Source: Adineta steineri
Lineage: Eukaryota > Rotifera > Eurotatoria > Adinetida > Adinetidae
Direction of reading: 5' to 3'
Assembly: GCA_905250115.1 (NCBI GenBank)
Contig: CAJNOI010000226.1
Location: 1 to 64,000 of the forward strand
DNA length: 64,000 nucleotides
Shown here: positions 1-12,842 of the stretch, in pieces
Layout: every line of letters begins with the position of its first letter
How positions within the stretch are numbered: the first letter of the stretch is position 1
Notes under the pieces: model-generated
Told to the model about the DNA's origin: nothing
Seen by the model: only the letters and a program-made list of their open reading frames with translations
Database searches by the model: none
Position numbers and translations under genes: made by a program

Positions 1-331
1 AAAAGATATAATAAGAGGCGAGTGATGGTAATACCAAAACAAGATAAAATCGCGATTTACAAAATATAGGTGATTCATTTAGTAAGTTACTGCCAGATCG
101 ATCATAAAACAAACGCAGTACAACACAATATAGAATAGTGAGTAATTGAAATATGGTTGCACATAATAGATAAAGTACAACTGAAGACTGACGCATCTGT
201 CGACCAGTGAACGTAATTAGATTACAAATACCACCAATTATACCCAAAATTAAAGTACTGTAGTCAACATATAAAGTGATATTAGAGGCAATACTTGTAA
301 GTGTTGTCGAATAGCTACTAACAGTTGACAT
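1..331 (-). CDS. Rhodopsin-like GPCR, N-terminal part, cut by window edge
   Basis: An open frame of 110 codons runs on the minus strand from an ATG at 331-329 to the left edge without a stop. It starts MSTVSSYSTTLTSIASNITL, giving a short Ser/Thr-rich extracellular tail with an N-glycosylation site (NIT). A first hydrophobic segment follows (VDYSTLILGIIGGICNLITF) with the GN-like TM1 pattern, then a short basic loop (GRQMRQSS) and a second hydrophobic segment around LLCATIFQLLTILYCVVLRL. A cysteine before the presumed TM3 (FCKSRFY) is where the conserved disulfide cysteine is expected. The arrangement fits a single-exon class A receptor of the kind much expanded in bdelloids. The ligand cannot be inferred. 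Confidence 0.7.
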   Translation of the reverse strand, partial: MSTVSSYSTTLTSIASNITLYVDYSTLILGIIGGICNLITFTGRQMRQSSVVLYLLCATIFQLLTILYCVVLRLFYDRSGSNLLNESPIFCKSRFYLVLVLPSLASYYIF

Positions 332-1828
332 ATGGAAACTTTTGATATATATGATTCGATAGAGAAAATAGATGATAATGTAGAATATTATTTAAAAAAA
401 TATTTTGAGATAACAGGAAATGACATTTAGTTCATCTTTTTATAATTCTGAGTGTCCACCAAGAATAAATATCCTCAAACGTTAGATTTTAATGATCTTA
501 TTAAATAATTTTTTCATACTGATGTTCTATAATAGTTTTACATGTACGTGATAAAAATATAACATGAAAAAAAAACTATCCAAATCCAATTGTTAAAGCA
601 CGATTTATTTAATATCAAAGAAAAAAAGCTGAAAGGTATGTAATGAATTATTACATGAAGAAAGAAAAAAACAATTTCCTGTTTATATAATTACATATTC
701 TCAAAATAAACCTGTTTGAAGTTCGATAGACATGCATCGTTATAGAATAGTTTAAGAAGCTTTCCTCTTTTCAATTTTCTTCTGATGAATATTGATTCCG
801 TCTAATGATCTTAACGATTTAAGCAAGAATTAATCTATTCCACAACAAACAAATTCATGAGTATGAGATGTTCATGAACACTTATAATGTCTTATATTTG
901 TTTTTTTTCCGTTCTGTAGAGAAAAAAACGCTTATTAATGTATGTCATCTACTGAGTATTGTTTCTCTTATTAATATCATTAGAAATAGCGAAGATATTC
1001 GTGTTTTAGCAAATTAAAATAAAATCGAATAAAATCACTTCCATATACTCACTAACTTTTCTTGTTCGTTATTTCGTTAAATAATCATATCGAAAACTAT
1101 CATGAATACTTGATTTTGAAGTAGTTAAATATATATCTTTGATGACATTTATTCTGAGAAACACATACAGCAACGATGTGCCGAGAGGGAGGGTGCACAC
1201 CAATGTTGGATTAATAGCTAAGAAATGAAATTTGAAAATCATCGAAAAACGGCTATGTGAATTATTGCTGATAATTTGAAATAAGTAGAATTTATCAAAT
1301 AATCATGAAAGATACTTTTCTGAAAGAATAAAATGGATGAATTTGATTTGAAGAAAAATCTTTTGTTAGATCTAAATTTGTTTAAATAATGATTACTTTG
1401 AAAATGTCGATGAAATAGAAAGTAGTAAACGGAAAACATGATTATCAATGAGCCGATTGAAAAGATGTAAAATCTACAGCACCATGGCTCATTGCTAGGA
1501 TACGAGATGCTATGTTTCTCTTTCTTTCTGAATTCCGTTTAGGAACACTACTTTATTTCATGATATTTCTCAAAATTTTCTTTGGATTATTTCTGATGTC
1601 TTACATATGTTTTATTTTGATTTTCTCTCCATTCGGTACAGATGAATGTTTGAAGTTTAGAACTTTAACAAGAATTTCTGTTTTGAAATTATAAAAATAA
1701 GACAATGGGTTCATATTTTATTTGTATTCTTCAAATAACTTGTAAAAATAGATTTAAATAAACATGATTTATTATTTAATTTGCAGAAAATACAAGACAA
1801 TATCGAAATTGAACTTATTTATGTTTGT
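332..1828. other. Intergenic, no gene seen
   Basis: AT-rich spacer between two minus-strand GPCR genes. The short open frames here have no recognisable motif and biased low-complexity translations. No foldback element was seen. Confidence 0.6.
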
Positions 1829-2755
1829 TTATGCAGTTCCCGTTGTTATAGTATTTGATCGAACGTTTATTCTTTTCATTATAGATGCTTTTAATGGATC
1901 TGTAAAATAAAATAGCAGTAGCATTACTGATAATGTTGATGCATCAAAAAATATATAAGCAATTCTAAAATGATATTTTGGTGGAGTTGTAAAAAATGAT
2001 AAACACATCATTAATATATATGGAAATGCAATTGCAATTAGAACTGTAACAAGTATCACTATACGTCGAATCATTTTCAATTCACGTTTTGCACGAACTA
2101 AATTATTAGAGGTTGTTACATTTTGACTCATCTCTTTAACATAACGAACTAGTTTAAAATAAATGATTATAATTAATGAAATTGGAATATTATAAGCACA
2201 AAATGCTCCATAAATAATAGAAAATGATAACTGAAGAACCAATTGACAAATTTGATTATCACTATTGTAGGTAATATGATCGACCAATACAAATGGTATT
2301 GGATATATAAAACCAATCATCCATGTTATGCAAATAGTTAAACTTTGAAATCGAATAGATTGATAAAATAAACGATTGGGATAAATAATAATGAGATATC
2401 GATATAAAGCTTGTAAGAAAAATGAATAATTAAGTATACCATATGAAGCATAACCTATATAAGCTCGAGCAATACAAAGTGAATCTTGATACTGAATTTG
2501 TTTTAAATCATTTTGAAATGTAAATAAAGACATTCTAAGAATAATACATCCTACAATTAATCCAGCTAAACATGAATTAGCTACAAACATCATAAGAATT
2601 GTATGACATGTTCTATCAAAGATGATAATCAATAGATATATTAAAGTAAGTATGATGACTAATAGACTAAATATAATCATGAGAATATTTAAAGGAGTAA
2701 ACCATGCTTCAGTAATAGTTGTTGTCGAATTTTCATTAAATAAATTTGAATTCAT
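1829..2755 (-). CDS. Rhodopsin-like (class A) GPCR, single exon
   Basis: Complete intronless frame of 308 residues. The N-terminus carries an N-glycosylation site (NST). Seven hydrophobic segments can be counted, the first near residues 21-46. The TM3 end reads LYRYLIIIYP, a variant of DRY with Tyr in the acidic position. Cysteines before TM3 (SLCIARAY) and in the second extracellular loop (NQICQL) can form the usual disulfide. The third intracellular loop ends in a basic stretch (RAKRELKMIRRIVIL) typical of G-protein contact. TM7 lacks a classic NPxxY and reads FYFTDPLKAS. This looks like one of the many orphan, peptide-receptor-like GPCRs of rotifers. Ligand and coupling are unknown. Confidence 0.85.
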   Translation of the reverse strand: MNSNLFNENSTTTITEAWFTPLNILMIIFSLLVIILTLIYLLIIIFDRTCHTILMMFVANSCLAGLIVGCIILRMSLFTFQNDLKQIQYQDSLCIARAYIGYASYGILNYSFFLQALYRYLIIIYPNRLFYQSIRFQSLTICITWMIGFIYPIPFVLVDHITYNSDNQICQLVLQLSFSIIYGAFCAYNIPISLIIIIYFKLVRYVKEMSQNVTTSNNLVRAKRELKMIRRIVILVTVLIAIAFPYILMMCLSFFTTPPKYHFRIAYIFFDASTLSVMLLLFYFTDPLKASIMKRINVRSNTITTGTA

Positions 2756-3989
2756 TTTTCAATGAGAAGTAAATCTATAAAGAAAAAAATGCTTTGAAAT
2801 TAGCATATATATGTAGCAGAATCTTCCGTGTAGAGTAAGTCGTGCATACTCATTCTAATGAATAAATATGTTTGTCCAACCAATAAAATAATAAGCTACA
2901 TTTTTTTTAAATTTTTAGATGAGAAACAACAAGAAAAAAATATAACTTCATATCATTAAAAATCTTCCATTAAAGTATCTTGGAGTATAATCACAAAAAG
3001 AAAAAATTTCTTATAGTTTGATTAAAAAAAACAAATAGATTGCAGGAAGTTATTAACTGTGAAGCGCTCTTTATATCAAATAGAAATATATGTACTAACA
3101 GTATGTAATCTAGTCGATTTCAAAGTATGAGTACTTTTTGATTATGATATAGAAAAAAAACTTGCACATTAAGAATGATGAAATAACTTAAAGATAAACA
3201 ATTTGGATAATTATAGATTTCAGTAATACAACTCGATAACTATAATTTCATTTTTGCCATAAGTATGGACATATGAATCATTTTTTTCCCTCTGTTAAAA
3301 AGCAAATGGCCAACATAATACAAAGATATATAGAGAGAAGGAAAAGATAATAGACTATTTAACCCACTCGTATAAATAGAATAAGTATATGTGTCATTAT
3401 ATGCAAATGAGAGAGTATAAGAATATAGGATTTATTCTAATTTCGAATGACTTGTGGTAAAATCTGTTATTTTAAGTTCCATGCATTTCATGTTTAGTTT
3501 TCATATATAAATACAGCATTCAGTATGTACTGCACGTATATTCATAAAATTATCCAATAATCTTTTTCAAATATAATACTTTACTTACTTGCTGACATAA
3601 TCCGATTTAAAAAAGGAATAGAAAAGTATGACTTTTCTTTGGATTATTAATCTGTTGTATTTAGAAGCTTTATTCTTCCACAAAGATTTGTCTTGACATC
3701 TAAAGAGGAAGGTACTCTTGCACTAATATCCTCTCGAAAGAAACAAATACAAAACATACATTCTATATCAATTTCACTGACGATTTTTTTATTCCATTTT
3801 ATCGATATAAAGTTGTATGATGAACATGAGTGTGATGTGATTCTTCGATTTTTGTATATTTAATATCTATATCTATACTCATATACAGAGTATTTTATTT
3901 TCAAAATATTACTTCACGAGTATAATATAAATACACAGGAAAAAGAGTTTTATATTAAAGCTAGTTGATAAATATCATTTATTGATAAT
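2756..3989. other. Intergenic, no gene seen
   Basis: Low-complexity AT-rich DNA upstream of the GPCR at 1829-2755. No repeat, RNA gene or coding signal was recognised. Confidence 0.55.
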
Positions 3990-4300
3990 TCATAAGTTTG
4001 TTTCTTGAAATTGAGATGAAACACAAGTTCCAATAGTATTTATACTCGTTATACCGCTTGCCAGATAATCGGAAGATTCCGTTAACAAACAATCAGATAC
4101 CATTTTTCTATGGAATAAGTCATGCTCAAATCCACGGGTAACGCAAGGCCGATTCTTTATGGGAAGCAATTAAATATAAGATTTTGCTGGAATGCTATTC
4201 AAGTCCATATCTATGCGTATATGTACCCACTGATTTAATGGTAATGGCATATTGACTGATGAAATTGTATAAATACCATTATTATCTATAATATTTGAAG
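3990..4300 (-). pseudogene. Decayed protein-coding remnant, family unknown
   Basis: Read on the minus strand, one frame stays open across about 100 codons except for a single in-frame TAA, with amino-acid content much more protein-like than its surroundings. The first part includes DNNGIYTISSVNMPLPLNQW followed by VHIRIDMDL, which resembles a beta-sandwich (lectin or LamG-like) edge. The second part includes GFEHDLFHRKMVSDCLLTES and GTCVSSQFQETN before a TGA. No start codon or full domain is visible, so this is probably a relic or an isolated exon. I cannot name the family. Confidence 0.35.
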
Positions 4301-5611
4301 TACTGATCTAAATAAGGCAGCAATAATTGATCATTTTTTAAATAGATCGCTCTTACATGAAGAATGATATTATTGTTCATGAAAGCATAAATCTACATTG
4401 AAAATGAATAAGAATAAATCACTTGACCTAGATAATAGAAACTTGTTGTTACATCGTTGATTCTATTAGGATCAAAATTTAAATATGAATTATGAAACGG
4501 ATAATATTCGACTACTGTGTGTCATATCCACTGGCCATGATATACTCTCTTTCTTTTTCATGCATCTGCTTGCATTTATACTCCTCTCACTTTCCTTCTT
4601 TCTCACACACATACATCCCACTCTATCTTCGATATATTTTGGATGTTTTATGCATTCCATCTCGTGCTCTTCTTCGTTTCATCTTTTATGATATAGCTTA
4701 CGCGTGATGATATGTGCTTATGGTATGCTTCACTCTTTTTTGTTTTTGCATTCATATACGTTCGTCTTGTTGTTTTGTTCTTCGAATATACACGATGAAA
4801 TATTCATCACACTGTGGCTTCATTAACAGTTTATTATCATTCTTGATATATGACACAAATGTGAGCTAACCGATTTTTACTGTTTCAAAAATTGATATTA
4901 TTAAAATCCTTTATCGCATCAAAATCATTCTTCTTGCATCTCCCGTATAAAGAACTGAAGGAATACAACTTTTATCTAAATGAGTATTTAGATTAAAAAA
5001 ATCGTTTGATCAACAATGAAATATGATCGCAAAGCAATTCAGTTACACACACTCTTATCTTGAACTTCTCGCCAACCTATTGTAATTGCCACTTTTTTCA
5101 ATTTGAATCATTCGATGACGATGTAAGATTTTTATTTTACATAGAAAATTCCAATATTAATAACAAAAACAACGAGACCTCACAGTGATACCTACAAAAT
5201 TTCCAGTTAAAAATGAGTCAATGTAAATATTTGCATCTTATAAAAAAGAAAGAACGAATAAAATTATCGTACATTTGCAAATGATGGCATGATTATTCAT
5301 CGAAGGAAACAAAGTGTAGTCGATTTTTAGTACGTGGGAATGTGATCGTATGCCACAAAAATTATAAAAGCATCATCAAAGTTGCATCGTCGAAACATTC
5401 TAAATATTACTTCCTAATAAATATACAAAACTTGCATTCTATTATTCAAGATTTATTCGTATTCCACAAGTGACATATCCGACTCATGTCCTTTTTCGAA
5501 AGAGAAATATAGTAATTATCATTGTTCTGTCTTATCTAAGGAAAATAAAGAGAGTAAATTTAGGACTTCTGCAACTACAAACTGCATATTTTATTTCTTT
5601 CTGATTTGTAG
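4301..5611. other. Intergenic, no gene seen
   Basis: AT-rich spacer ahead of the PSME4-like gene. A pyrimidine-rich tract at 4540-4760 yields spurious open frames. A pyrimidine tract ending in AG at 5611 could be the acceptor of a 5' UTR intron of the next gene. Confidence 0.5.
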
Positions 5612-5632
5612 ACTTCGATTTTACATGTAGAT

Positions 5633-8600
5633 ATGCTATTTTCAGATATTAAAATGAATAGTCTTCAAAAACCCAATATTTACAATGAATATTCGCCATT
5701 CAATGAATCAATCAGACAATATGGTTCGGACTTGTTCGATGAAATTCGAGAAAATTTGTCACGCACCATCCAGATAGGAGAATTAAATCCTGGCCTTTTA
5801 ATTTGGTCACGGAATTTAAAAGAATTCATTTTAAAATATGGATTTTATTTTTCCAAGGTCGATCATCTTAAATTAATCAATTTATATCTTTCTATTCTCT
5901 CCATTACTGATTTGAATTATATCTATGTTCAACTATGTTTTGACATGCTTCGTGATCTCCTTCGGTTTGTATTCGAGATCTTTTTCAATACAAGCGATAA
6001 CATAGTAGAATGATTTTTTTAGAAAGACTCGTTTGATCACACGAGATGACTTGGAAATTGATTGGAGAATATTATATTATTGGGCTCGATTGATTGATGA
6101 TAATCATGATAAAATTAATGGATTAGTCACTTTACCCGGGTTCGTATGATTTTTTTCTCTTAAAAGGGAAGAGAATATCTTCAGTTTTATTCAGCTACGT
6201 AGACGGTTCACTTGCACTCTGTGTTACTCGTTGTTCTCCATACTTCTCGGCAATGGCTACGCAAGAAATTCTTGATGAATTGCGTCCACAAATGTGTCCT
6301 ATGGGAGGGAGTTTTGCTGGCGTCATGAGGATGTTCTCATATTTCCTTCCTGTCAATTTACCTTCGAATCTGCATCACCAAGGATTTCAGTTTGTTTTCA
6401 TTATTTCCATTCTTTTTCTTGATACCCTGTGTATTATTTTAGATTATGGTTATCGGAGTTTTTCAATATTTGGCAAAATATTTACAATCGAAATGTGTGG
6501 GAATCAGTGAGTTAACTTCTATACCCCATGTATCATTCTTAATAATCAGATAATTAGCGTCTAATCGATATTTTTTCATCAGTGGCTTGGCATAATATTG
6601 GTTATATTAATTGGGAACCATGGATGTCACAAGTACATAGTCTTTTTTCTCATCTATTTCGAATAATAAAAATTCATCTGTATTAGATCTTCACACGAAT
6701 ACTCAGAGGATTTTCACTTCCAATGGGTAAACCACAAAAAACTCCACAAAGATATCCCCATTTTGTCCCAGAGGTGGCAAAATGGATTGTTGCGATGATA
6801 GGCAATGACAGTTCGTGTCTACAATACTTGACAGATCTGTTAATTAGCATTCGAAGTTTCTATCATCCATCAAACATGGGCAAATTTCAGAAAAATCTAG
6901 TCGAATTTCTCTTGAAACTTACCACGTATTTTGTCGATCGAGTTCATTTGTAAGTATATTGATTGATTGAATGTGTATTATATGTAATGGATTTTCTAGA
7001 GAACGCAAAGCTCATCCTGTTTGGTTTTTCACACCACTGTCATCTCATCGACTGACGGAAGAAAATATCACTGATTTTGTCAATTGTCTCAAAGAGTATG
7101 TTTTTATGTCTATTTTTAATCAAGATTATACAGAAACAGCAGTAGAAGCTTGTCATTATCTTTCGATACTTCGGCCAGAATTAATAATTCCATCTATCGT
7201 TGAAAAGTATGATATCTTTGTTTGATTTCTTTGATTCATTGACTTATTGAATCTTCGTAGACATTTATTGGCGATTGATAGTATGACTGAACCACATCGA
7301 TTTACATCCATCATCACTTGTTTAACACACATTGCTCGTCAAATAGTACAACAAACACCATCTTATACTCAAGGTCAAACTTATGTTTTACCGTTACTGA
7401 TATCTGTATTACCTGGTATCGATCTGAATGATTTTAAGAAAACATCCGTTACATTAGAACTTCTTGACATTATATTGATGCAAATCACATGTATTGATTG
7501 TTCATCGGCCGTAAATATTCGAACTGATTTAACTGAAGTATGATTTCATTTCAACTTGAAATAAATAAATATGTTTTTTCTTGTAATAGATTGAAAGAGA
7601 AGTATGTTTATCGACATCGAAATTTGAAGGTTTTATCAATGAATTTCTGAATCGAATATTTCATATCATTGAGATTTCATCGGCCGAGATATCTGATGCG
7701 GTAACGACGGATGCAAATGATAATAAGCCGGATATAGACATCCAGCCAAAAGTGACTTCAATCCTATTCAATATTGTTCAACAATGTAGCAACCCTATTT
7801 TTCAAGTATTTATCGAACTTGCTTCTAATTAGAATATTCTCTTTAATTATGTTTATGACAATTTAGAAAATTCGAGAGAAGATAATGGATTTTCTTAGTA
7901 GTCAATGTTTATCACCAAAAGTACGAGACATCGCTAGTGGTCTCGTTCGAGCACTTGTCAAAGGTAATCCAATGGAAACACTGAAATATCTTCTTCCTGA
8001 AATATGCGAATCTATTAAAAACAAATTTAACAATTCTGAATCAACATTATTAACTGATTACAAAGATAATATAGAATTGATCTGGTATTTAGTTGTCTTT
8101 GCTGAACTTCTCCGTGCTCGTGGTGATGTTTTACTAATCTATAAACAATTGATTATGTCTGTATTTCATCAATGTATTCAAATTGTTAACAAGAATTCAT
8201 ATAAAGCAGTGGCTAACGCTGTTATAAATTTACTTGAATCTCTTTCCTATTCGTATCCAGTTGATTATCGACTGTTGGTCATCAATAGTGACGAATCATT
8301 CGACAATTTTTTACCAATTCGAGTTAGTTGTTGTTTTGTTTTTTTTCAAATCTTTTCTATTGAATGAATTGTTTAGCTATGGGGACAATCTGTAGATATT
8401 GATAAAGTTCAACCTCAGTTTCACATGCCCAGTATTGATGAAATTGATTTTGTTTACGAATTTGTCGAAATATTTCTATATCCTGAATTGGCGCGATTGA
8501 ATGAAAAAGGTTTAAAAATGTCCAATAACGAACGATTGAGATCTCTCACCATTATTCAGTCGATCGCCGAAGGAGCCTTTTGTCTGGTGCCTCCTATTGA

Positions 8601-11600
8601 AAGTAAAGAAGTACAAAATCTTATGGTACAATCAATGGTTCCATATTATTCCAAATATCGAATTCGACTCTCAAAAAATTCAACAGAACTTAGTAAGAAA
8701 AATCAATTTTTGTAATTTGTTCGATTATTGCTTATCTCTAGAATGCCGAGAGAATTTGCGATTACGACTCTTCATCGATATTGGATTGCTCCTAGACAAG
8801 CTCGTCGAAAATCATTCGGATGATGTTTTATCGATACAAAAAGCTCTCGGAGTAAATTGAAATGATCATGCCAATGTTTTATCCTGTATCGTGTATTTTT
8901 TCATTTGTAGTTCTATCGATTAATTTCTAGTTATTACGGTATTTACAAGCATGGAATTTATGATTTGTCAAAAGATTTCGGTTCTCAAAAAAAATTATTA
9001 AAAAACAAACTATGGGGTGAAAGACAAAATCTTCGTTTCTTAATCATTCGAGAAATGGCTTTGAAGATTAAAGTAATTGAAAAGAACAAAATATGGATGA
9101 ATTTTTCTTTCTGTTCTTAGGAACTTGAAACAAAAGGTAATTATGGTTCATTAAATGAGATTAACAAAGAGATAATCTTCAAATTATTCGAACTATCGAT
9201 TAATCGATACAGTGAAGTCGGTTGAATTTGTTTTGGTTGACAATATTCATCTGATTAACTTTTAGGTGCGTCGCAAAGCACAAGAAGACCTTTTTTGCCT
9301 ATTCAATCGTATTCACTTCTCATATCAAGTGATTGTTGATCGTATTGTCGAATTACTCAAGAGCACAAGCGAACACGATCATGATCAAATCAAAGTTTGA
9401 TATTTTTCACCTTTCAAAATTATTCTTTTTATATAAATCATCTAGGGCTGTTTATACTTACTGCTTGGTGATGATTGTTTTTTCTTACCAACGAAATATT
9501 CGTGGACGACCAGGAAAAAACTATGGCCACTAATCGCACATATGACTCATACAAAGAAAACTAGTACTCAAAAATTGATCGAAGATATTTATAAAAAGAT
9601 TTGTAAACAATTCGCTACGGATATTATCATTCAGAATACTAATGAAAAATCGATTTGTGCAGCTAAGACTCTATGGCGTTCATTAGAAACAAACGAAATG
9701 CAACAAATCGAAAAATATAATCAAAATAATATTCAGTCCTACAATCGTTTAATGGAAACACTTAGTTTATTATTAAAAGATTCTTCGTTGTAAGTTTGAT
9801 TGCTTTATCTTCAAATAATTTTTTCATTGATGATTATTGAGGACATGGAAAGAACAAGAAATCACATTGTCATTATTATGTGATCTTCGTCAAAATCGTG
9901 TGCCAATGCCATTATCCTGTATTGAAACTTTTCTCGATTGTCTCATTCATGATCATATAGAAATACGAAAAGTTTGTTCACAAATATTATTTAATAAATC
10001 AATTTTTTCTCTTTAATTTTTTTCAGTTAGCTATCATAGGAATTATTTCATTATGTCGTTTGCAAAAACCACCACGCATCTATGTAGAAAAATCTCTCGA
10101 AGAAATTTTATGTAACAATAGTAAACCACTTCCTCATATGACTACTGATCACTGCCATCCGGGTGATCGGGAGGATAACTTATGGTTGACATTTAATGAT
10201 TATAAACCACCGGAAACACAAATCGAATGGGAAGAAACATGCTTTTTAGATAAATCATTTCATGGATATTATACTTGGCCAAAAATAATTAAATACCCAA
10301 TGAATAAACGAGCACGTTATACAAAAGATCATGAAATGCCCAAAGATGTAACCATTTTATATGATCGTTTTATGAATAAACAATTTGTAAGACAAATCAC
10401 ACAATTGATGATTTTGAACGAGAACGAGAATGAAGAACAAAAGAAATTTGATAAAGACCAATTTGTTATGTTTAAAGTAAATAGAAAAGTTCTATGATTT
10501 CTATATTAACTATGTTGAATTTATTATCGCTAGGGTCTATTTCGTAATTTTGGGTTGGCATTTTTTGATAATTTCATAGAACAATTGAACGAACTCATTC
10601 ATGAAAAGATCACAGAAAAACAAGAAGGCAGTCATCGAGTAGCTGCACAAATTGTAGCAGGAATGATTTGCGGCTCAACAAATTGGACATTAAAAATGGT
10701 AAGACAAATGGATTAACTTAATCCAATCGTTGACTTATCATTTTCTTTAGTTGAATGAACTATGGGAAAAACTCACGCCGTTACTTACTGAAGTTTGTAA
10801 TAATCTAAATTCCGAAATATTATCGCATTGGAATGCATGTTTCTTTTATATCATTGTACGTTGTATCTATCACTGATCATTTGATATTTTTTTTGTGTTG
10901 TTTAAAGATAAATAAAGATCCACGTCGAATGTTCCGCGTAATTCATTTTCTGTGCACACTAATCAATGCAAAATCAACATCGAATACATTTAATGAATCA
11001 GCACGTTGGTGCTTAATTCGAAATTTAGACGAATTTCAGTGGCGCATACCATCTGTTTGGTGTGAAGTGTATAAACACATTGCAGAATTACTCGATCATT
11101 CATCTCTAAGCGTTCGTACTCGTATTGCTTAGTAAGTAACAAATTTGAAATTTGTCTTTAAATCAAATAATTTTTCTTTCGGTACAGTGTATTAGCGTTG
11201 TCAATGAGCCATGATGTCACATTGCTCGATGGTCAGTCGACACGTCAACCAAATATTAATGTATTTCTCGACACTATATCTGAACGATTGAATCAAGCCA
11301 TCGAAATTTGTGAAAGATTACCAATAAATTTGATATCAGATCAGATTCTTGAGACTGATCTGGAAACTCAGAAAGCTTTCCATTTCATTGAAACAGGTAG
11401 AAATGTGATGTTCGTTAGTTTGCCATGTCATTTCTTTTGATGCATTTTAGTGGTTATGACGAATTTCTATATATTTTACTATTCTCAGCAACCGATCAAA
11501 AATGGACTTCTTCGTCTTTTTCCTTTCGTATGTTGATAGAAATAGCTTATGAATGGAGAAACATACTAATTAGAAAAATGTTCTTTTTTAGCTTTGTGAA

Positions 11601-12515
11601 ATCAAGAGTGTTGCGGGCTGTGATGAGAACTTTAAAGCATGTTTGACAGCTAGTCGACAATATTTTGGAATCAGTTATTTAAATCTTTCCTTTTTAAATA
11701 CATTCGTTCAACAACTGTCACAAGTATTAAATCAGTTGAAAAAATAGATAGAATATTGTCTTTTTCTTTCATTCATATTCATAGATTTGTGTAAGCACTA
11801 AATGGCATGCACGTCGAGCGGCTATTGAATTTGTTGAAACCATGATTTTTTGTAATCTATTCAATACCCGTTCTTGTGCTAAACAAGTATATGAACTCGT
11901 TCTCAAGTGTCTCTCTGATGAACACTTCGAAGTGCGAATAGCTGCACGAAGTACTTTATCTGATTTATATCAATGTGGCTACATTCAAGTAACATCGAAA
12001 GAACTAGTACGATAATCTCTTTTCTTTTTCGAAAAAAAAAGATTTCAATTGATTTTTTTATTATCAAAGAGCAATTTTGGTTTGATGAGCAAAACGAATT
12101 ATTTTACGAAGATCGACGGCAAGAAAGTAATCTTATCGAATAATATGATCAAACGTCATGCTGGTTAGTAAATTAATTTAATCAGGAAACGTTTAACATG
12201 ACATTCATTGTAGGTGTTTTGGGACTTTGTGCAATCGTTCTTTCCAGTCCATATGATATTCCAATTCACGTTCCAAATGCATTGATGCTTCTCTGTGAAC
12301 ATTTGAACGATCCTGACCTAATTCAAGTATGTATCTTCTAATCTATTTGTATACATGTAGATGAAAGCTTTAATAATTAGAAATCGATCAAACAATGTTT
12401 ATCAGAATTCCGTCGCACACATCACGACTCATGGCATGAACATCGAGAACGATTTACTCAAGATCAATTGACGATTTTAGCCGATGCACTAGTTTCTCAC
12501 AATTATTATATTTGA
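5633..12515 (+). CDS. PSME4: Proteasome activator complex subunit 4 (PA200/Blm10 family)
   Basis: This gene spans about 29 exons and encodes a HEAT-repeat protein of roughly 1,700 residues. PA200/Blm10 caps the 20S proteasome core and promotes ubiquitin-independent degradation, including of acetylated histones. Collinear similarity to vertebrate PSME4 is visible throughout: LNPGLLIWSRNLKEFILKYG and FSKVDHLKLI in exon 1, LRPQMCPMGG near 6290, RSFYHPSNMGK near 6870, LRPELIIPSIVEK near 7170, ATTW-type HEAT turns in the middle, GYYTWPKIIKYP near 10270, and RHAGVLGLCAIVLSSPYDIP near 12170-12260. The end is FRRTHHDSWHEHRERFTQDQ then NYYI, so the C-terminal hydrophobic-Tyr-X docking motif is intact. 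Introns are 45-85 bp, for example 5965-6022, 6140-6194 and 14-codon-scale gaps later on. The start is the first ATG of exon 1; a second ATG at 5654 is also possible, and an acceptor-like AG at 5611 suggests a spliced 5' UTR. Confidence 0.93.
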
Positions 12516-12516
12516 C

Positions 12517-12588
12517 ATTTTGGATGTGGATGACAGTATTTTATTCTCTCAACTATATTGATAATCACATTCACACACACACACTTAG
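12517..12588. repeat. Foldback, degenerate copy directly after the PSME4 stop
   Basis: A left arm TTTTGGATGTGGATGA and a right arm ending ATCACATTCACACACACACA flank an AT-rich loop. It begins 2 bp after the PSME4 stop codon. Confidence 0.5.
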
Positions 12589-12712
12589 TTAAAAGAGGAC
12601 TTCACCACATTTTTATTAATTTTTTTTCATATAACACTGAGATTACGTACGAAAAATAAAAAAAGGCGAGAATTTAAAATTACTTTGAATGAATGTTGAA
12701 CATTTATTATTA

Positions 12713-12842
12713 AGGGTGTGAGTGGGTGTGAGTTTAAATGTTGGTGCGAGTGTCGGTGTGGGTGAGTGAGGATGTCGGTGTTGGTGTGGGTATTGAACTT
12801 CTTTCATATCTACACTCATATCCACACCCACGCCCTCACGAT
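12713..12842. repeat. Long telomere-like foldback
   Basis: The left arm starts AGGGTGTGAGTGGGTGTGAG and continues as degenerate GTGTGGG/GTCGGTG units to about 12792. The right arm is CACTCATATCCACACCCACG then CCCTCACGAT. This is the longest two-armed member of the family, and the open frames through it are artefacts of the repeat. Confidence 0.75.
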
